From Thermoanaerobacterium sp. RBIITD (GTDB lineage: Bacteria > Bacillota > Thermoanaerobacteria > Thermoanaerobacterales > Thermoanaerobacteraceae), in contig NZ_LT906662.1 in the NCBI RefSeq assembly GCF_900205865.1, positions 2,803,411 through 2,867,410 of the forward strand: a DNA stretch of 64,000 nucleotides. The letters are read 5' to 3'. The notes beneath the pieces were generated by a model. That model had not been told where the DNA came from. It searched no databases and saw only the letters and a list, made by a program, of their open reading frames with translations. Within the stretch, counting starts at the first letter, position 1, and each line of letters opens with the position of its first letter. Of the stretch, positions 46,453-55,353 are shown piece by piece. The translations under genes and the position numbers were made by a program.

Positions 46453-46686
46453 TAAGATGACTTTCCTTTCTTAATATTATGTATTAAACTTTTGCATTAA
46501 TAACAGGATATGTAATATGATCGTGATAACATTTATCATCTACAATATAAAAATTATAACATATTTAAGCAAAATTACATAAATAAAAGGATATATTTCT
46601 ATATGTGGGTATGGGTGCATATTGCTTTTTTTCTTATATTTCACTATAATTTAATTTGTAAATTTTACTGAATAGGATGTGTACGA

Positions 46687-47496
46687 ATGGTAGATGCAAA
46701 AAGACTATTAATTGTTTGCTTTTTCACGATGATAATAAACTTGATCGATACCCTTTCATATTCTATAAGGCCATCTGGTGTAAGGACAAAAAAGCTTGCT
46801 GTATCATTATCTTTGTTCAACATAATGGCTGTTATATCAAGGCTTTCTAACATGATACAAGGACCATTTCTTGGAAGCTTAGTAGATATTTCGATAAAAG
46901 AAAAATTGGTACCATTACTAGGACTTAATATGAGATATGTATTGCTTTCGGCAACACTTGGTGCAGTGATTGGCGCACCACTTATGCCAACATTTGTGTC
47001 GATATTTTCAGCGGCAATAAATGGAATGGAAACGGCAGGTTCTGTTCCTAAACTTATATTGAATTCTTTCAAATGGAAAAATATAAAAACCATAAAAGAT
47101 AAGATAGTGCTTCCAAGGTTAAGGATGTTAAAAGGCATTAGAGATACGAAAATACCAAAAAGCTTTTTGATTTATAATGTTATAATAACTTCTATATATA
47201 CAACAGGCATTATTTCATCTTTATATGCAGGTGCTTTATTACCGGAGTTCCGCACAACAGCAAGTTTGTTATCAGGTATAATAAATGGTTTTGCAACAAT
47301 ACTTTTAACTGTTATTGTTGATCCTGTTGCAGCACTTATAACTGACCAAGCTCTTGCCGGCAAAAAAACACAACAGGATGTGAATACGATGGTTATACTA
47401 CTTGTATTTGGTAAAATAATTGGTACTATTTTATCACAAATTGTATTTGTTCCAGCATCACATCTGATATTATTTGTTACTAGATTGATTGTTTAA
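46687..47496 (+). CDS. amj: Amj-family lipid II flippase
   Basis: A 269-residue protein with about six or seven membrane segments that fits Amj (YdaH) of Bacillus, the alternative lipid II flippase. SYSIRPSGVRTKKLAVSLSL near residue 24, and DPVAALITDQALAGKKT near 220, are characteristic stretches. It would flip the peptidoglycan precursor when MurJ is absent or inhibited. Start ATG 46687 has only a weak SD (TAGGATG); relatives begin similarly. Confidence 0.82.
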   Translation: MVDAKRLLIVCFFTMIINLIDTLSYSIRPSGVRTKKLAVSLSLFNIMAVISRLSNMIQGPFLGSLVDISIKEKLVPLLGLNMRYVLLSATLGAVIGAPLMPTFVSIFSAAINGMETAGSVPKLILNSFKWKNIKTIKDKIVLPRLRMLKGIRDTKIPKSFLIYNVIITSIYTTGIISSLYAGALLPEFRTTASLLSGIINGFATILLTVIVDPVAALITDQALAGKKTQQDVNTMVILLVFGKIIGTILSQIVFVPASHLILFVTRLIV

Positions 47497-47581
47497 CAAA
47501 AAAATAAAAAGATTTTAACACAAAGTTAACGAAATTGGTGTATAATAAATACAAATAAGCCCCTATGTTAATTCAAAGGAG

Positions 47582-48079
47582 ATGGATATTTTGAATTTCG
47601 TGAATCCAACTAAAGGTCGAATGGATTTAAACAGAATGTTCGATGATATTATGGATTTTGTTGAAGATGATAAGAACTCTAACTACAAATTGATGATAGG
47701 GACAGATTCACAACCGGGCAAAATTATTTGTTTTGTTACAGCGGTTATAATTTATCGTGAAGGAAAGGGTGCTAGGTACTATTATAGAAAGTTTCAGCAC
47801 AAAAAGATTCCATCTCTAAGGCAAAGAATTTTCATGGAAGCGAATTATAGCATAGAGCTTGCAAATCAGCTTTCTAAAAAACTTGAAAAAATGGGCAGAA
47901 ATGACTTCAACATAGAAATTCATCTTGATGTCGGTGAAAATGGTAAGACAAAAGAGATTATCAAAGAAGTAGTTGGTATGGTTACAGGCTGCGGTTTTGA
48001 TGCACAAGTTAAGCCTGATTCATATGGTGCAAGTAAGGTTGCAGACAAGTATACAAAATCCATGACAAGCATAATGTAA
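47582..48079 (+). CDS. YkuK-family RNase H-like protein
   Basis: A 165-residue DUF458 protein with an RNase H-like fold: LMIGTDSQPGKIICFVTAV near residue 37 and EIHLDVGENGKTKEIIKEVVG near 117 supply acidic residues. Function unknown; found in spore-forming Firmicutes. SD AAAGGAG abuts the ATG at 47582, so TTG 47591 (9-base spacing) is a serious alternative start. Confidence 0.75.
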   Translation: MDILNFVNPTKGRMDLNRMFDDIMDFVEDDKNSNYKLMIGTDSQPGKIICFVTAVIIYREGKGARYYYRKFQHKKIPSLRQRIFMEANYSIELANQLSKKLEKMGRNDFNIEIHLDVGENGKTKEIIKEVVGMVTGCGFDAQVKPDSYGASKVADKYTKSMTSIM

Positions 48080-48085
48080 TATTGT

Positions 48086-48114
48086 AAAAAAACCTCTTTA
48101 TGTGAGGTTTTTTT
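48086..48114 (+). terminator. Terminator after the ykuK-like gene
   Basis: AAAAAAACCTC (48086-48096) and GAGGTTTTTTT (48104-48114) with a TTTATGT loop. Confidence 0.8.
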
Positions 48115-48236
48115 ATTTTAATTTATTTCGTTAAAAAATTATTAAAAACCCCTTGCAATATTATTGAGTAGTGATATAATAGATGATAGAAAATCAATAT
48201 TAAAGGAAAATAATTATTAATAGTGAGGTGCTATGT

Positions 48237-49424
48237 ATGGATAAAGTAATTAAAGTTAAAAATAATATTTATTGGATAGGTGTATTGGATCCCGATCTTG
48301 AGTATTTTGATATTGTGTGGAGAACACCATGGGGGACTTCATATAATTCTTATCTCATTAAAGGCGACGAAAAAATAGCTTTAGTTGAAACAGTAAAAGA
48401 ACCATTTTACGATGAGTATATTGAAAAAATAAGGAGTCTTGTCGATCCAAAGGAGATTGATTATATCATCCTTGACCATACAGAACCCGATCATTCTGGT
48501 GTACTTCCAAAGCTTTTAAATGAAGCGACAAATGCTGAAGTGATAGGAAGCAGGACTGCTATTACATTTTTAAAAGGTCAAGTTAACCATGATTTTAATT
48601 CAAGAGTTGTTAAAGATGGAGATACATTAGACTTAGGTGGAAGGACTTTAAAATTTATTATGGCGCCATTCTTGCATTGGCCAGACACGATGTTTACTTA
48701 TTTGGTAGAAGATAAAGTGCTTTTTACATGTGATGCATTTGGATGCCATTATACACCAAAACATCTGTTTAATGACCTTGAGGATGATTTTTCTGATGCA
48801 TATAAACTGTATTTTGACTCAATAGTAAGCCCATTTAAACCAAGAGTTTTAGAAGCTATAGAGAAAGTTAAAAATTTACCGATTGATGTCATTGCTGTAG
48901 GCCATGGACCTGTTTTAAGAAAGGATATAGGTAAATATATCGAAAAGTACAAAGAATGGAGTTCAAATATACCAGGTGAAAGAAAAAAAATATTGATTTA
49001 TTACGTATCAGCATATGGTAATACGAGAAAGATGGCAGAAGAGATAGGTAGAGGCATCAAAGATTCTGGTGTTATAGATGTTGAGATATACAATGCAAAA
49101 GCGGTTAACCTTGACGAAGCAAAGGATAAGATTGAAAAAGCAGATGGCATCTTATTTGGTTCACCAACAATAACAGGCGATGCCGTTGAACCGATCTGGG
49201 ATGTTATTGACAGGGTCAATCCTATAAAGAATAAGAACAAGGCCGCTGCAGTTTTTGGCTCATATGGTTGGAGTGGCGAAGCGATACCTTTAATGGAGGA
49301 AAGGCTAAAGGGCTTGAAACTTAATATTGTAGAGCCGGGACTTAAGGTTAATTTTATACCAGATGATGATGATTTAGAAAGATGCAGAGATTTTGGTAGA
49401 ATATTTGCATCATCACTTGTATAG
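48237..49424 (+). CDS. fprA: Flavodiiron protein (FprA type)
   Basis: A 395-residue A-type flavoprotein that reduces O2 to water (or NO to N2O) and protects anaerobes. The diiron beta-lactamase-like domain has HTEPDHSG near residue 80, HWPDT near 147 and CDAFGCHY near 166; the flavodoxin domain starts near 252 (YYVSAYGNTRKMAEEIGRGI). ATG 48237 has SD GAGGTG at 6 bases; an in-frame ATG three codons earlier overlaps the SD. A broken NADH-dependent oxidoreductase follows, which would have been its electron donor. Confidence 0.92.
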   Translation: MDKVIKVKNNIYWIGVLDPDLEYFDIVWRTPWGTSYNSYLIKGDEKIALVETVKEPFYDEYIEKIRSLVDPKEIDYIILDHTEPDHSGVLPKLLNEATNAEVIGSRTAITFLKGQVNHDFNSRVVKDGDTLDLGGRTLKFIMAPFLHWPDTMFTYLVEDKVLFTCDAFGCHYTPKHLFNDLEDDFSDAYKLYFDSIVSPFKPRVLEAIEKVKNLPIDVIAVGHGPVLRKDIGKYIEKYKEWSSNIPGERKKILIYYVSAYGNTRKMAEEIGRGIKDSGVIDVEIYNAKAVNLDEAKDKIEKADGILFGSPTITGDAVEPIWDVIDRVNPIKNKNKAAAVFGSYGWSGEAIPLMEERLKGLKLNIVEPGLKVNFIPDDDDLERCRDFGRIFASSLV

Positions 49425-49432
49425 TGTAAAGA

Positions 49433-49460
49433 GTGTTATATGTATTTTTGCATATAACAC
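49433..49460 (+). promoter_or_regulatory. Hairpin after the flavodiiron gene
   Basis: Perfect 10-bp arms GTGTTATATG (49433-49442) and CATATAACAC (49451-49460). No U-run, so an mRNA end-protection or weak terminator role is possible. Confidence 0.5.
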
Positions 49461-49503
49461 CAGATGTCACTTTTTACATAAATCAAGAGTGTGGTGAAAG
49501 GAA

Positions 49504-49849
49504 TTGATAAAGGTGAATTACGTCATAATAGGCAATGGCATTGCCGCGCTTTCTGCTGCGGAAAACATAAGAAAGGACGATGAAGATTCAAAAATTACAA
49601 TAATATCAAATGAACCATACTATACATACTATATTTAGAGTTAAGCTGTCCAATGCAACGCCATATGGATATAGAGATAGTAATGCATACTACAAATTAT
49701 TTATGAAGGATAGTAGGTTAATAGGTGCAATCCTTATCGGTGACATATCTAAATCAACAAAAATAAAAAGGACTATTGAGATCGGTGAGGACTTAAGTAG
49801 AGTTTTAGATTATGCGGTAAATGTCAAAGATATAATGGAAAAATTGTAA
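49504..49849 (+). pseudogene. NADH:rubredoxin-type oxidoreductase, large internal deletion
   Basis: Frame 1 from TTG 49504 or GTG 49513 gives NYVIIGNGIAALSAAENIRK, the FAD-binding GxGxxA fold, to EPYYTYYI, then TAG. Frame 2 picks up with RVKLSNATPYGYRDSNAYYK and LIGAILIGDISKS to a TAA at 49849, the C-terminal end of the same family. Only about 115 of some 400 residues remain: the middle (NAD domain) is deleted and the join is out of frame. It follows fprA, so the flavodiiron protein has lost its linked reductase. Confidence 0.75.
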
Positions 49850-49877
49850 TATTTGAAGGAAATTAACCCTACAAGTA

Positions 49878-50741
49878 TTATACTGTTTTTTGGTTTAATT
49901 TAAGTTTATTAAATACTAGCGGTGCGCCGATTGATAACCATAATCCACTTATTCCATATCTTATTGCATTAAATATATCTGTGTATGGAAGAATAAATTT
50001 TAGCCCGCTTTGTAACACTAAAAATATTATAGCTCCAATAATTATTTTATAAATTTGTTTGTTTACTTTGTTATTAACTGTAAAAGCATAGTATTTTTCA
50101 TCAATGAAATAGCCCATTAGAACTCCTGAGAGTAATCCCATGTATTCAAAATTATCCTTATATGGGAATATGATTATTAAAAGTGCTGGTAAAGCAATAG
50201 ATAATATCATTTTGTAAATAAATGGTATATCTACTTTACTTTCAATTAATATATTATCAACTAGTTCACCTACAATGATTATTAGAACAGCAATCAATAT
50301 TCCGCCGAATATGTCAACGGGCCAGTGAACACCGAGGTAAAGCCTTGATAAAGATACTAATACTATGATGGCGATACCTAAAATATTAAGCCATTTTTTC
50401 TTGTAGTGAATCATTAAAGTCCCCCAAAGTGTCGTAGACCCTTGAGCATGTCCGCTTGGAAAGGAATAGCCTCCTGCTGATTGGGTAAAGATTGATCTTA
50501 TTCCGGGATATCCAATAGGCCTTTGTACCATTGTTACTTCTTTTACAATTGTGTTTACATAAATTGATGATATAAGGATGACACTGAGTTTTAAACCAAA
50601 TCTTTTGTCAATACACCAGTAAAATGCCGGGAGAACTAAAAAATAAAATCCGGAACTGCCAAGCATTGTTATTGCAATAAATATGTAGTCCATTATTGGA
50701 TTTGATAAAAGCTGTATATCTTTTATTATTGCTGCTTGCAT
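49878..50741 (-). CDS. PAP2-family membrane phosphatase
   Basis: A 287-residue protein with six to eight membrane helices. The phosphatase motifs are complete: KEVTMVQRP, SFPSGHAQGS and SRLYLGVHWPVDIFGG. It acts on lipid phosphates such as phosphatidate or undecaprenyl diphosphate on the outer membrane face. ATG 50741 with SD GGGGTGA; the frame extends 11 codons further to ATG 50774 without SD. Confidence 0.85.
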   Translation of the reverse strand: MQAAIIKDIQLLSNPIMDYIFIAITMLGSSGFYFLVLPAFYWCIDKRFGLKLSVILISSIYVNTIVKEVTMVQRPIGYPGIRSIFTQSAGGYSFPSGHAQGSTTLWGTLMIHYKKKWLNILGIAIIVLVSLSRLYLGVHWPVDIFGGILIAVLIIIVGELVDNILIESKVDIPFIYKMILSIALPALLIIIFPYKDNFEYMGLLSGVLMGYFIDEKYYAFTVNNKVNKQIYKIIIGAIIFLVLQSGLKFILPYTDIFNAIRYGISGLWLSIGAPLVFNKLKLNQKTV

Positions 50742-50868
50742 AAAATCACCCCAATATATATATTCTACATACATAAAAATTATCCTTCAACAAAAATTTA
50801 TAAAATTGAAAGGAAAAATGACATTTTAGTCGAATATAAATTAATAGAAAAGTTTAAGGAGGTATAGT

Positions 50869-51594
50869 ATGAATTTTTTTGACAGATTGTATGGTATATT
50901 ATTTCAACCTGTTGAGACTTTAAGGGAGATTGTTAGAAAGAAGCCTTTCTGGCAGGCCGTAATTGTAATTATTATAACTGGTTTACTACCGACTCTCACA
51001 CGTGATTATTCGGCATATAATCACTTATTAACAAATGAGCCGAATTTTCCCAGCTTTGGAAAAATTATTCCTGCTTTTTATTCTATGGCCATAGCTTTTG
51101 CAATAATTATAAACCCTATGACAGCTTTTATAAAAACAGCAATATATCACCTTATTGCAGAATTTATGGATTCAAAGATGTTTACAAAGGATACACCCGA
51201 AATGTCTTTAAAGGAGATTGCTGAAGGTGATGAGGAAGAACATGAGACAAAAGAGGTAGAAGGAGACATTATAGGGACAGGTAAGGGGCTATATGCTGGA
51301 CTTTCCTTTGCAACACTTCCTATGATATTTCTAACCTTGTCAAATTTGTTAGTTAGATTTACTGGATGGAATATCAACTGGTTATTTGTTTTGATATTTT
51401 TTATATGGTCTATTGTTCTTCAAATTATTGCGATTAAAGAGAACTATAAGATGAATGGAGGCAACGCGACACTTACTTTCTTCCTTCCGATTATTGTTGT
51501 GATAATAGTATTTATAATAATGATGATATTTATTGGGGCATCAATTGCATCAATATTTTCATCGATAGCAAAAGATATACCATTAAAATATTAA
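50869..51594 (+). CDS. Yip1-domain membrane protein
   Basis: A 241-residue protein with five membrane segments, opening FFDRLYGILFQPVETLREIV, the conserved head of bacterial Yip1 proteins. An acidic cytoplasmic loop (residues about 108-140, MSLKEIAEGDEEEHETKEVE) interrupts it. Function unknown. SD AAGGAGG. Confidence 0.8.
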   Translation: MNFFDRLYGILFQPVETLREIVRKKPFWQAVIVIIITGLLPTLTRDYSAYNHLLTNEPNFPSFGKIIPAFYSMAIAFAIIINPMTAFIKTAIYHLIAEFMDSKMFTKDTPEMSLKEIAEGDEEEHETKEVEGDIIGTGKGLYAGLSFATLPMIFLTLSNLLVRFTGWNINWLFVLIFFIWSIVLQIIAIKENYKMNGGNATLTFFLPIIVVIIVFIIMMIFIGASIASIFSSIAKDIPLKY

Positions 51595-51719
51595 GGAAGC
51601 ATTCTGCTTCCTAATTTAGCTTTATATATAACGCCACCGATTTGTCGAAAATTATTTTCTATTAGTAAGAAGGATTTTTTAAATTTATAAAGAATAATAA
51701 ATATATAGGTGGTGTTAAT

Positions 51720-52190
51720 GTGAAAGCAAAAAAGATATTATTAAGAAATATGGATGAAAAAGACAGAAGGATTTTTTCATTATGGCTTAGAGATGTTGAT
51801 GTAGTTAAATTTTTGATCAATATGTTCAAGTCATCTCGCGGAAGTGGAAATGTATTGAATATACCATTTGGAAAGAACAGAAAAGTATTTATATTACAAA
51901 CAAATGGAGGAAATAACATAGGATTTTGTGGACTCTACAATATTGATTGGCAGCTTAAAAAATGCAGTATGTTTATTTACCTTGACAATGATAAAAACAT
52001 CAACGATGATATAATGCATGATATAATAAACTCAATAGTTAAGAGAATATCTTTAACAAAAAGATTAAAGATTATTGAAGTTCATACAAAAGAAAACAGG
52101 TTTGTAAAATACATTAATAATATAAATGATGTTAAAAAATGTGATAATGAGTTTGTATTTGAAATAGGATTAGGTGATAAAATTAGTTAA
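51720..52190 (+). CDS. GNAT-like acyltransferase homologue
   Basis: A 156-residue protein with the layout of a GNAT domain: KKILLRNMDEKDRRIFSLWL at the head, NNIGFCGLYNIDWQLKKCSM as central strands, and a degenerate acetyl-CoA region. It starts at GTG 51720 with SD AGGTGG. Its last 170 bases are inside the 479-bp repeat made by the IS1634 element, and an unexpressed copy of that 3' end is at 54469-54639. The gene itself is complete. Function unsure. Confidence 0.55.
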   Translation: MKAKKILLRNMDEKDRRIFSLWLRDVDVVKFLINMFKSSRGSGNVLNIPFGKNRKVFILQTNGGNNIGFCGLYNIDWQLKKCSMFIYLDNDKNINDDIMHDIINSIVKRISLTKRLKIIEVHTKENRFVKYINNINDVKKCDNEFVFEIGLGDKIS

Positions 52191-52498
52191 AGGCCATTAA
52201 AGGCCTTTATTTACTTTTTCTTTAATAAATAATATAATACATATGATAATACTTTAAGAGGTGTAGGCATGAACATACCGAACGTTTTAACTCTTTTGAG
52301 ATTTATATTGATACCGATATTTGTATACAGTTATTTTTATATTACAGATGGAAATATATTTGCAGCTATTATATTTATTGTTTCCGGTATAACAGATGTT
52401 CTCGATGGCTATATTGCGCGTCACTACAATCAGATTACAAAGATGGGAATTTTGATGGATCCACTTGCAGATAAATTGATGATTATTACAGTGCTTGT
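52020..52498. repeat. 479-bp target duplication of the IS1634 element, left copy
   Basis: Matches 54469-54947 with constant offset 2449 and no indel seen. It contains the 3' end of the GNAT-like gene, its terminator, the pgsA leader and the first 76 codons of pgsA. Confidence 0.9.
52189..52215 (+). terminator. Terminator before pgsA
   Basis: AAAGGCC (52189-52195) and GGCCTTT (52202-52208), then ATTTACTTTTTC. Duplicated at 54638-54664 by the target duplication. Confidence 0.7.
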
Positions 52499-52538
52499 CC
52501 TGACTTTTGCAGTAAAAAAGGACAAAAAATGCCCATAA
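52269..52538 (+). pseudogene. Truncated pgsA 5' end left of the IS element
   Basis: The first 76 codons are identical to pgsA at 54718; after 52498 the frame enters the insertion element and adds LTFAVKKDKKCP before TGA-type termination at 52538. It holds the CDP-alcohol motif but lacks most membrane helices, so no enzyme is expected. It is a by-product of the target duplication. Confidence 0.9.
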
Positions 52539-54468
52539 CCTCTTTAAAATAAAGGGTTTTGGGCTTTTTGCTTTTGTCAAAGATTCATGGTGAGATCAGA
52601 ACTTTTTTGTCTGTGCTAAAGATTTTTTTATTTCCCCAAGACTCATAATTTTTTTTCTAAAATCAATGTTTAACTCTTTTCCAATATCTTCAAGAGCATT
52701 ATTACAAAAATCAAATAAATAATAATTCTCTTTGATATGACTGCAGCATGCCTTACCAAGACTTTCAAGTATTTCTGTTACCGAATATTTGCCTTTCAAT
52801 CTATATTCTAATATCCTTACAATTACAAGTGCTATAAAGCATATCAAAAAGTGAGCATCAATATGCTCTTTTAGCGACAAATAGACAGGTCTACTTTCAA
52901 AATCACTTTTCGTTACTTTGAAGGATTCTTCTATCTTCCAAAGCCCACGATACATGTCAATTATTTTTTCAGGCGTCTCTTTGTATTCACTGGTCACTAT
53001 AGCATAATAGCCATCAAATTTTTCTTCTTCACGTAATTTTTCTTCGTCAAAAGCCAAATGCTGACGCACACTCTCGGATATTTCCCCTGTATCAGCATCA
53101 AAAACAAGATTCTTTACATATTTAGCTGCACCATATGATATAGATTTATTGTACTTCCCAGGATTTTTAATCATATCCATTGCTTTAGCTATTGAAGCTG
53201 CATGATCTATCTTGGCTTTAGCTGCATATTCAGGACTATAGAAAATAACTTGTTTCTCATCTACTACCTTTTTTATTTTTTTGCCATTCGTTGCAGTTAC
53301 TTGAATTTCCCTAGGGTAAAGTCTTGATTTGATTTTAAAGCCATTACCCTTATTAATATATCCGCTTTCATCAAGAACATAATCCTGAAAATCTTTGTCT
53401 GCACTACGAATAGAATAACTTAATACATAGCCGTTCTTAGCTGATAGAATATACCAGATATTATCACCAGTAGTTAATCCTCTATCTGCTACAATAATTA
53501 TTCTACCTAAAGAATATTCTCGTTGGATCCTGCTTAAAGCTGGAATCAAAGTAGTTTTATCAGGCACATTACCAGGAAAAAGCTTATATGTAATGGGGAT
53601 ACCATTGGTATCCATAAATAATCCCATCTGTACAATCGGATCCGGTCTGTGTTCTTTAGAAACTCCTTTTTTACGCAATTCATCCTGCTCATCAATTTCA
53701 AAATAATAGTTAGTAACATCATAGTAAACCAAATCTGTATTACGATCATACAAAGATTTAATGTGCTCATGAATCCAAAGTTGTAAAGCTTCACTATGCT
53801 TGTTGAAAAAAGTAAGACATCTATAAACATCATCCAAAGAAAAATCAAATTTCTCAAAGAATATATCTTTATTCTCATAAGTCTTTTTCTTTGAAGCAGG
53901 ATACAATAAGCGTGAGAATACAAGAAGTTTCATGATAGCATTAGCATCATATTCTTCTTTTGAGTGACGTTGTCTGTTTTTTAGAAATTTATCTATTTCA
54001 AGCTCATGATAAATTTTACTAAAAGCTGCATAGCCAAAGTTTTTACGATTAACAGAGTTAGAAGGTATCAACTCATTTTTAGCAATAGTAAACGTAAGAT
54101 GAGCATTTTCAGATAATCTTTGTTCCTCTAACTTTTTCGCTTCGTGAGTAAAAAATTCAATAGGATTCTCATACTTTTTTTCCAATTCATCAAGGTAACC
54201 AAGAGATTCAATGGTTACAGATCTTGTGGTTTTGGTATTTTTATCCCAATAATTATGAACAATAGATAAGTATGTACGGCCAGTTTTTTTATTTGTAGCT
54301 TTTCTAAGATACATAGTAGCATCGCTCCCCCTTTAATACTAATTATAACACAATAATCCAGAAAAATCCATATAAAAATGACAAAATTTTAAAATAAATT
54401 TACCCGAAATCATTAGTAAAATTAATGGTTTCGGGTTACGTTATATAAGAATTTGCTGCAAAACTAGG
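52499..54468 (-). mobile_element. IS1634-family insertion sequence (1970 bp)
   Basis: The element lies exactly between the two 479-bp repeats. Terminal inverted repeats are imperfect: CCTGACTTTTGCAGTAAA at the left, and CCTAGTTTTGCAGCAAA as the complement of the right end. One transposase gene fills it. A long imperfect hairpin at 52523-52560 near the left end may terminate the transposase message. The IS1634 family is known for variable and sometimes several-hundred-base target duplications. Confidence 0.9.
52596..54314 (-). CDS. IS1634-family transposase
   Basis: A 572-residue DDE transposase of the IS4-like superfamily. Catalytic acidic residues fall in VYYDVTNYYFE near 195, IIVADRGLTTGDNIW near 271 and the C-terminal YRGLWKIEESFKVTKSDF (Y-x-G/x-L-W-x-IE-x-F-x-x-x-K, an IS4-type signature) near 458. 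SD AAAGGGGG before the ATG. Full length, no interruption, so the element may be active. Confidence 0.9.
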   Translation of the reverse strand: MYLRKATNKKTGRTYLSIVHNYWDKNTKTTRSVTIESLGYLDELEKKYENPIEFFTHEAKKLEEQRLSENAHLTFTIAKNELIPSNSVNRKNFGYAAFSKIYHELEIDKFLKNRQRHSKEEYDANAIMKLLVFSRLLYPASKKKTYENKDIFFEKFDFSLDDVYRCLTFFNKHSEALQLWIHEHIKSLYDRNTDLVYYDVTNYYFEIDEQDELRKKGVSKEHRPDPIVQMGLFMDTNGIPITYKLFPGNVPDKTTLIPALSRIQREYSLGRIIIVADRGLTTGDNIWYILSAKNGYVLSYSIRSADKDFQDYVLDESGYINKGNGFKIKSRLYPREIQVTATNGKKIKKVVDEKQVIFYSPEYAAKAKIDHAASIAKAMDMIKNPGKYNKSISYGAAKYVKNLVFDADTGEISESVRQHLAFDEEKLREEEKFDGYYAIVTSEYKETPEKIIDMYRGLWKIEESFKVTKSDFESRPVYLSLKEHIDAHFLICFIALVIVRILEYRLKGKYSVTEILESLGKACCSHIKENYYLFDFCNNALEDIGKELNIDFRKKIMSLGEIKKSLAQTKKF

Positions 54469-54947
54469 GATATAATAAACTCAATAGTTAAGAGAATATC
54501 TTTAACAAAAAGATTAAAGATTATTGAAGTTCATACAAAAGAAAACAGGTTTGTAAAATACATTAATAATATAAATGATGTTAAAAAATGTGATAATGAG
54601 TTTGTATTTGAAATAGGATTAGGTGATAAAATTAGTTAAAGGCCATTAAAGGCCTTTATTTACTTTTTCTTTAATAAATAATATAATACATATGATAATA
54701 CTTTAAGAGGTGTAGGCATGAACATACCGAACGTTTTAACTCTTTTGAGATTTATATTGATACCGATATTTGTATACAGTTATTTTTATATTACAGATGG
54801 AAATATATTTGCAGCTATTATATTTATTGTTTCCGGTATAACAGATGTTCTCGATGGCTATATTGCGCGTCACTACAATCAGATTACAAAGATGGGAATT
54901 TTGATGGATCCACTTGCAGATAAATTGATGATTATTACAGTGCTTGT
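54469..54947. repeat. 479-bp target duplication of the IS1634 element, right copy
   Basis: Matches 52020-52498. It re-creates the upstream region and first part of pgsA, so the gene is whole on this side. Confidence 0.9.
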
Positions 54948-55230
54948 TAGCCTTTGGCTAAAGGGCATTATACCGTTTTTTATAATTTTGATTGTATTGA
55001 TAAAGGAATTTTCAATGATTATTGGTGCATTTATACTCTATCGAAAAAAGGATATTGCAATACCTGCAAATAAATATGGGAAGGCTACAACACTTCTTTT
55101 CTACATAGCTATAATTTTCTCCATATTTGGATGGCCATATGGGCTGACTTTGATGATTGTTGCTTTACTGCTTGCACTTATTGCATTTGCAATATATTCT
55201 ATTGAATTTAAATTCTATAATAGACAATAA
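54718..55230 (+). CDS. pgsA: CDP-diacylglycerol--glycerol-3-phosphate 3-phosphatidyltransferase
   Basis: A 170-residue membrane enzyme that makes phosphatidylglycerol phosphate, first step to phosphatidylglycerol. The CDP-alcohol phosphotransferase motif DGx2ARx8Gx3Dx3D is read in DVLDGYIARHYNQITKMG followed by ILMDPLADK (residues about 44-70). SD AAGAGGTG. The gene was hit by an IS1634 element at codon 76 but stays intact because the long target duplication repeated its leader and first 76 codons on this side of the insertion. A promoter must lie in the repeat or in the IS end. Confidence 0.92.
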   Translation: MNIPNVLTLLRFILIPIFVYSYFYITDGNIFAAIIFIVSGITDVLDGYIARHYNQITKMGILMDPLADKLMIITVLVSLWLKGIIPFFIILIVLIKEFSMIIGAFILYRKKDIAIPANKYGKATTLLFYIAIIFSIFGWPYGLTLMIVALLLALIAFAIYSIEFKFYNRQ

Positions 55231-55353
55231 TATATCTTTTATTATAGTTTTTCTAGTCATGGATAGTAATTATATAACTATGCCTTTAAAGTTTTCAGAA
55301 AACCTGCCGATACATGATAATATACAATTATCTATTATCGGGGGGATCTTTAA

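Noticed and set aside
52269..55230. Two pgsA genes
   Set aside because: The first is the 5' part left behind by the IS1634 target duplication and runs into the element.
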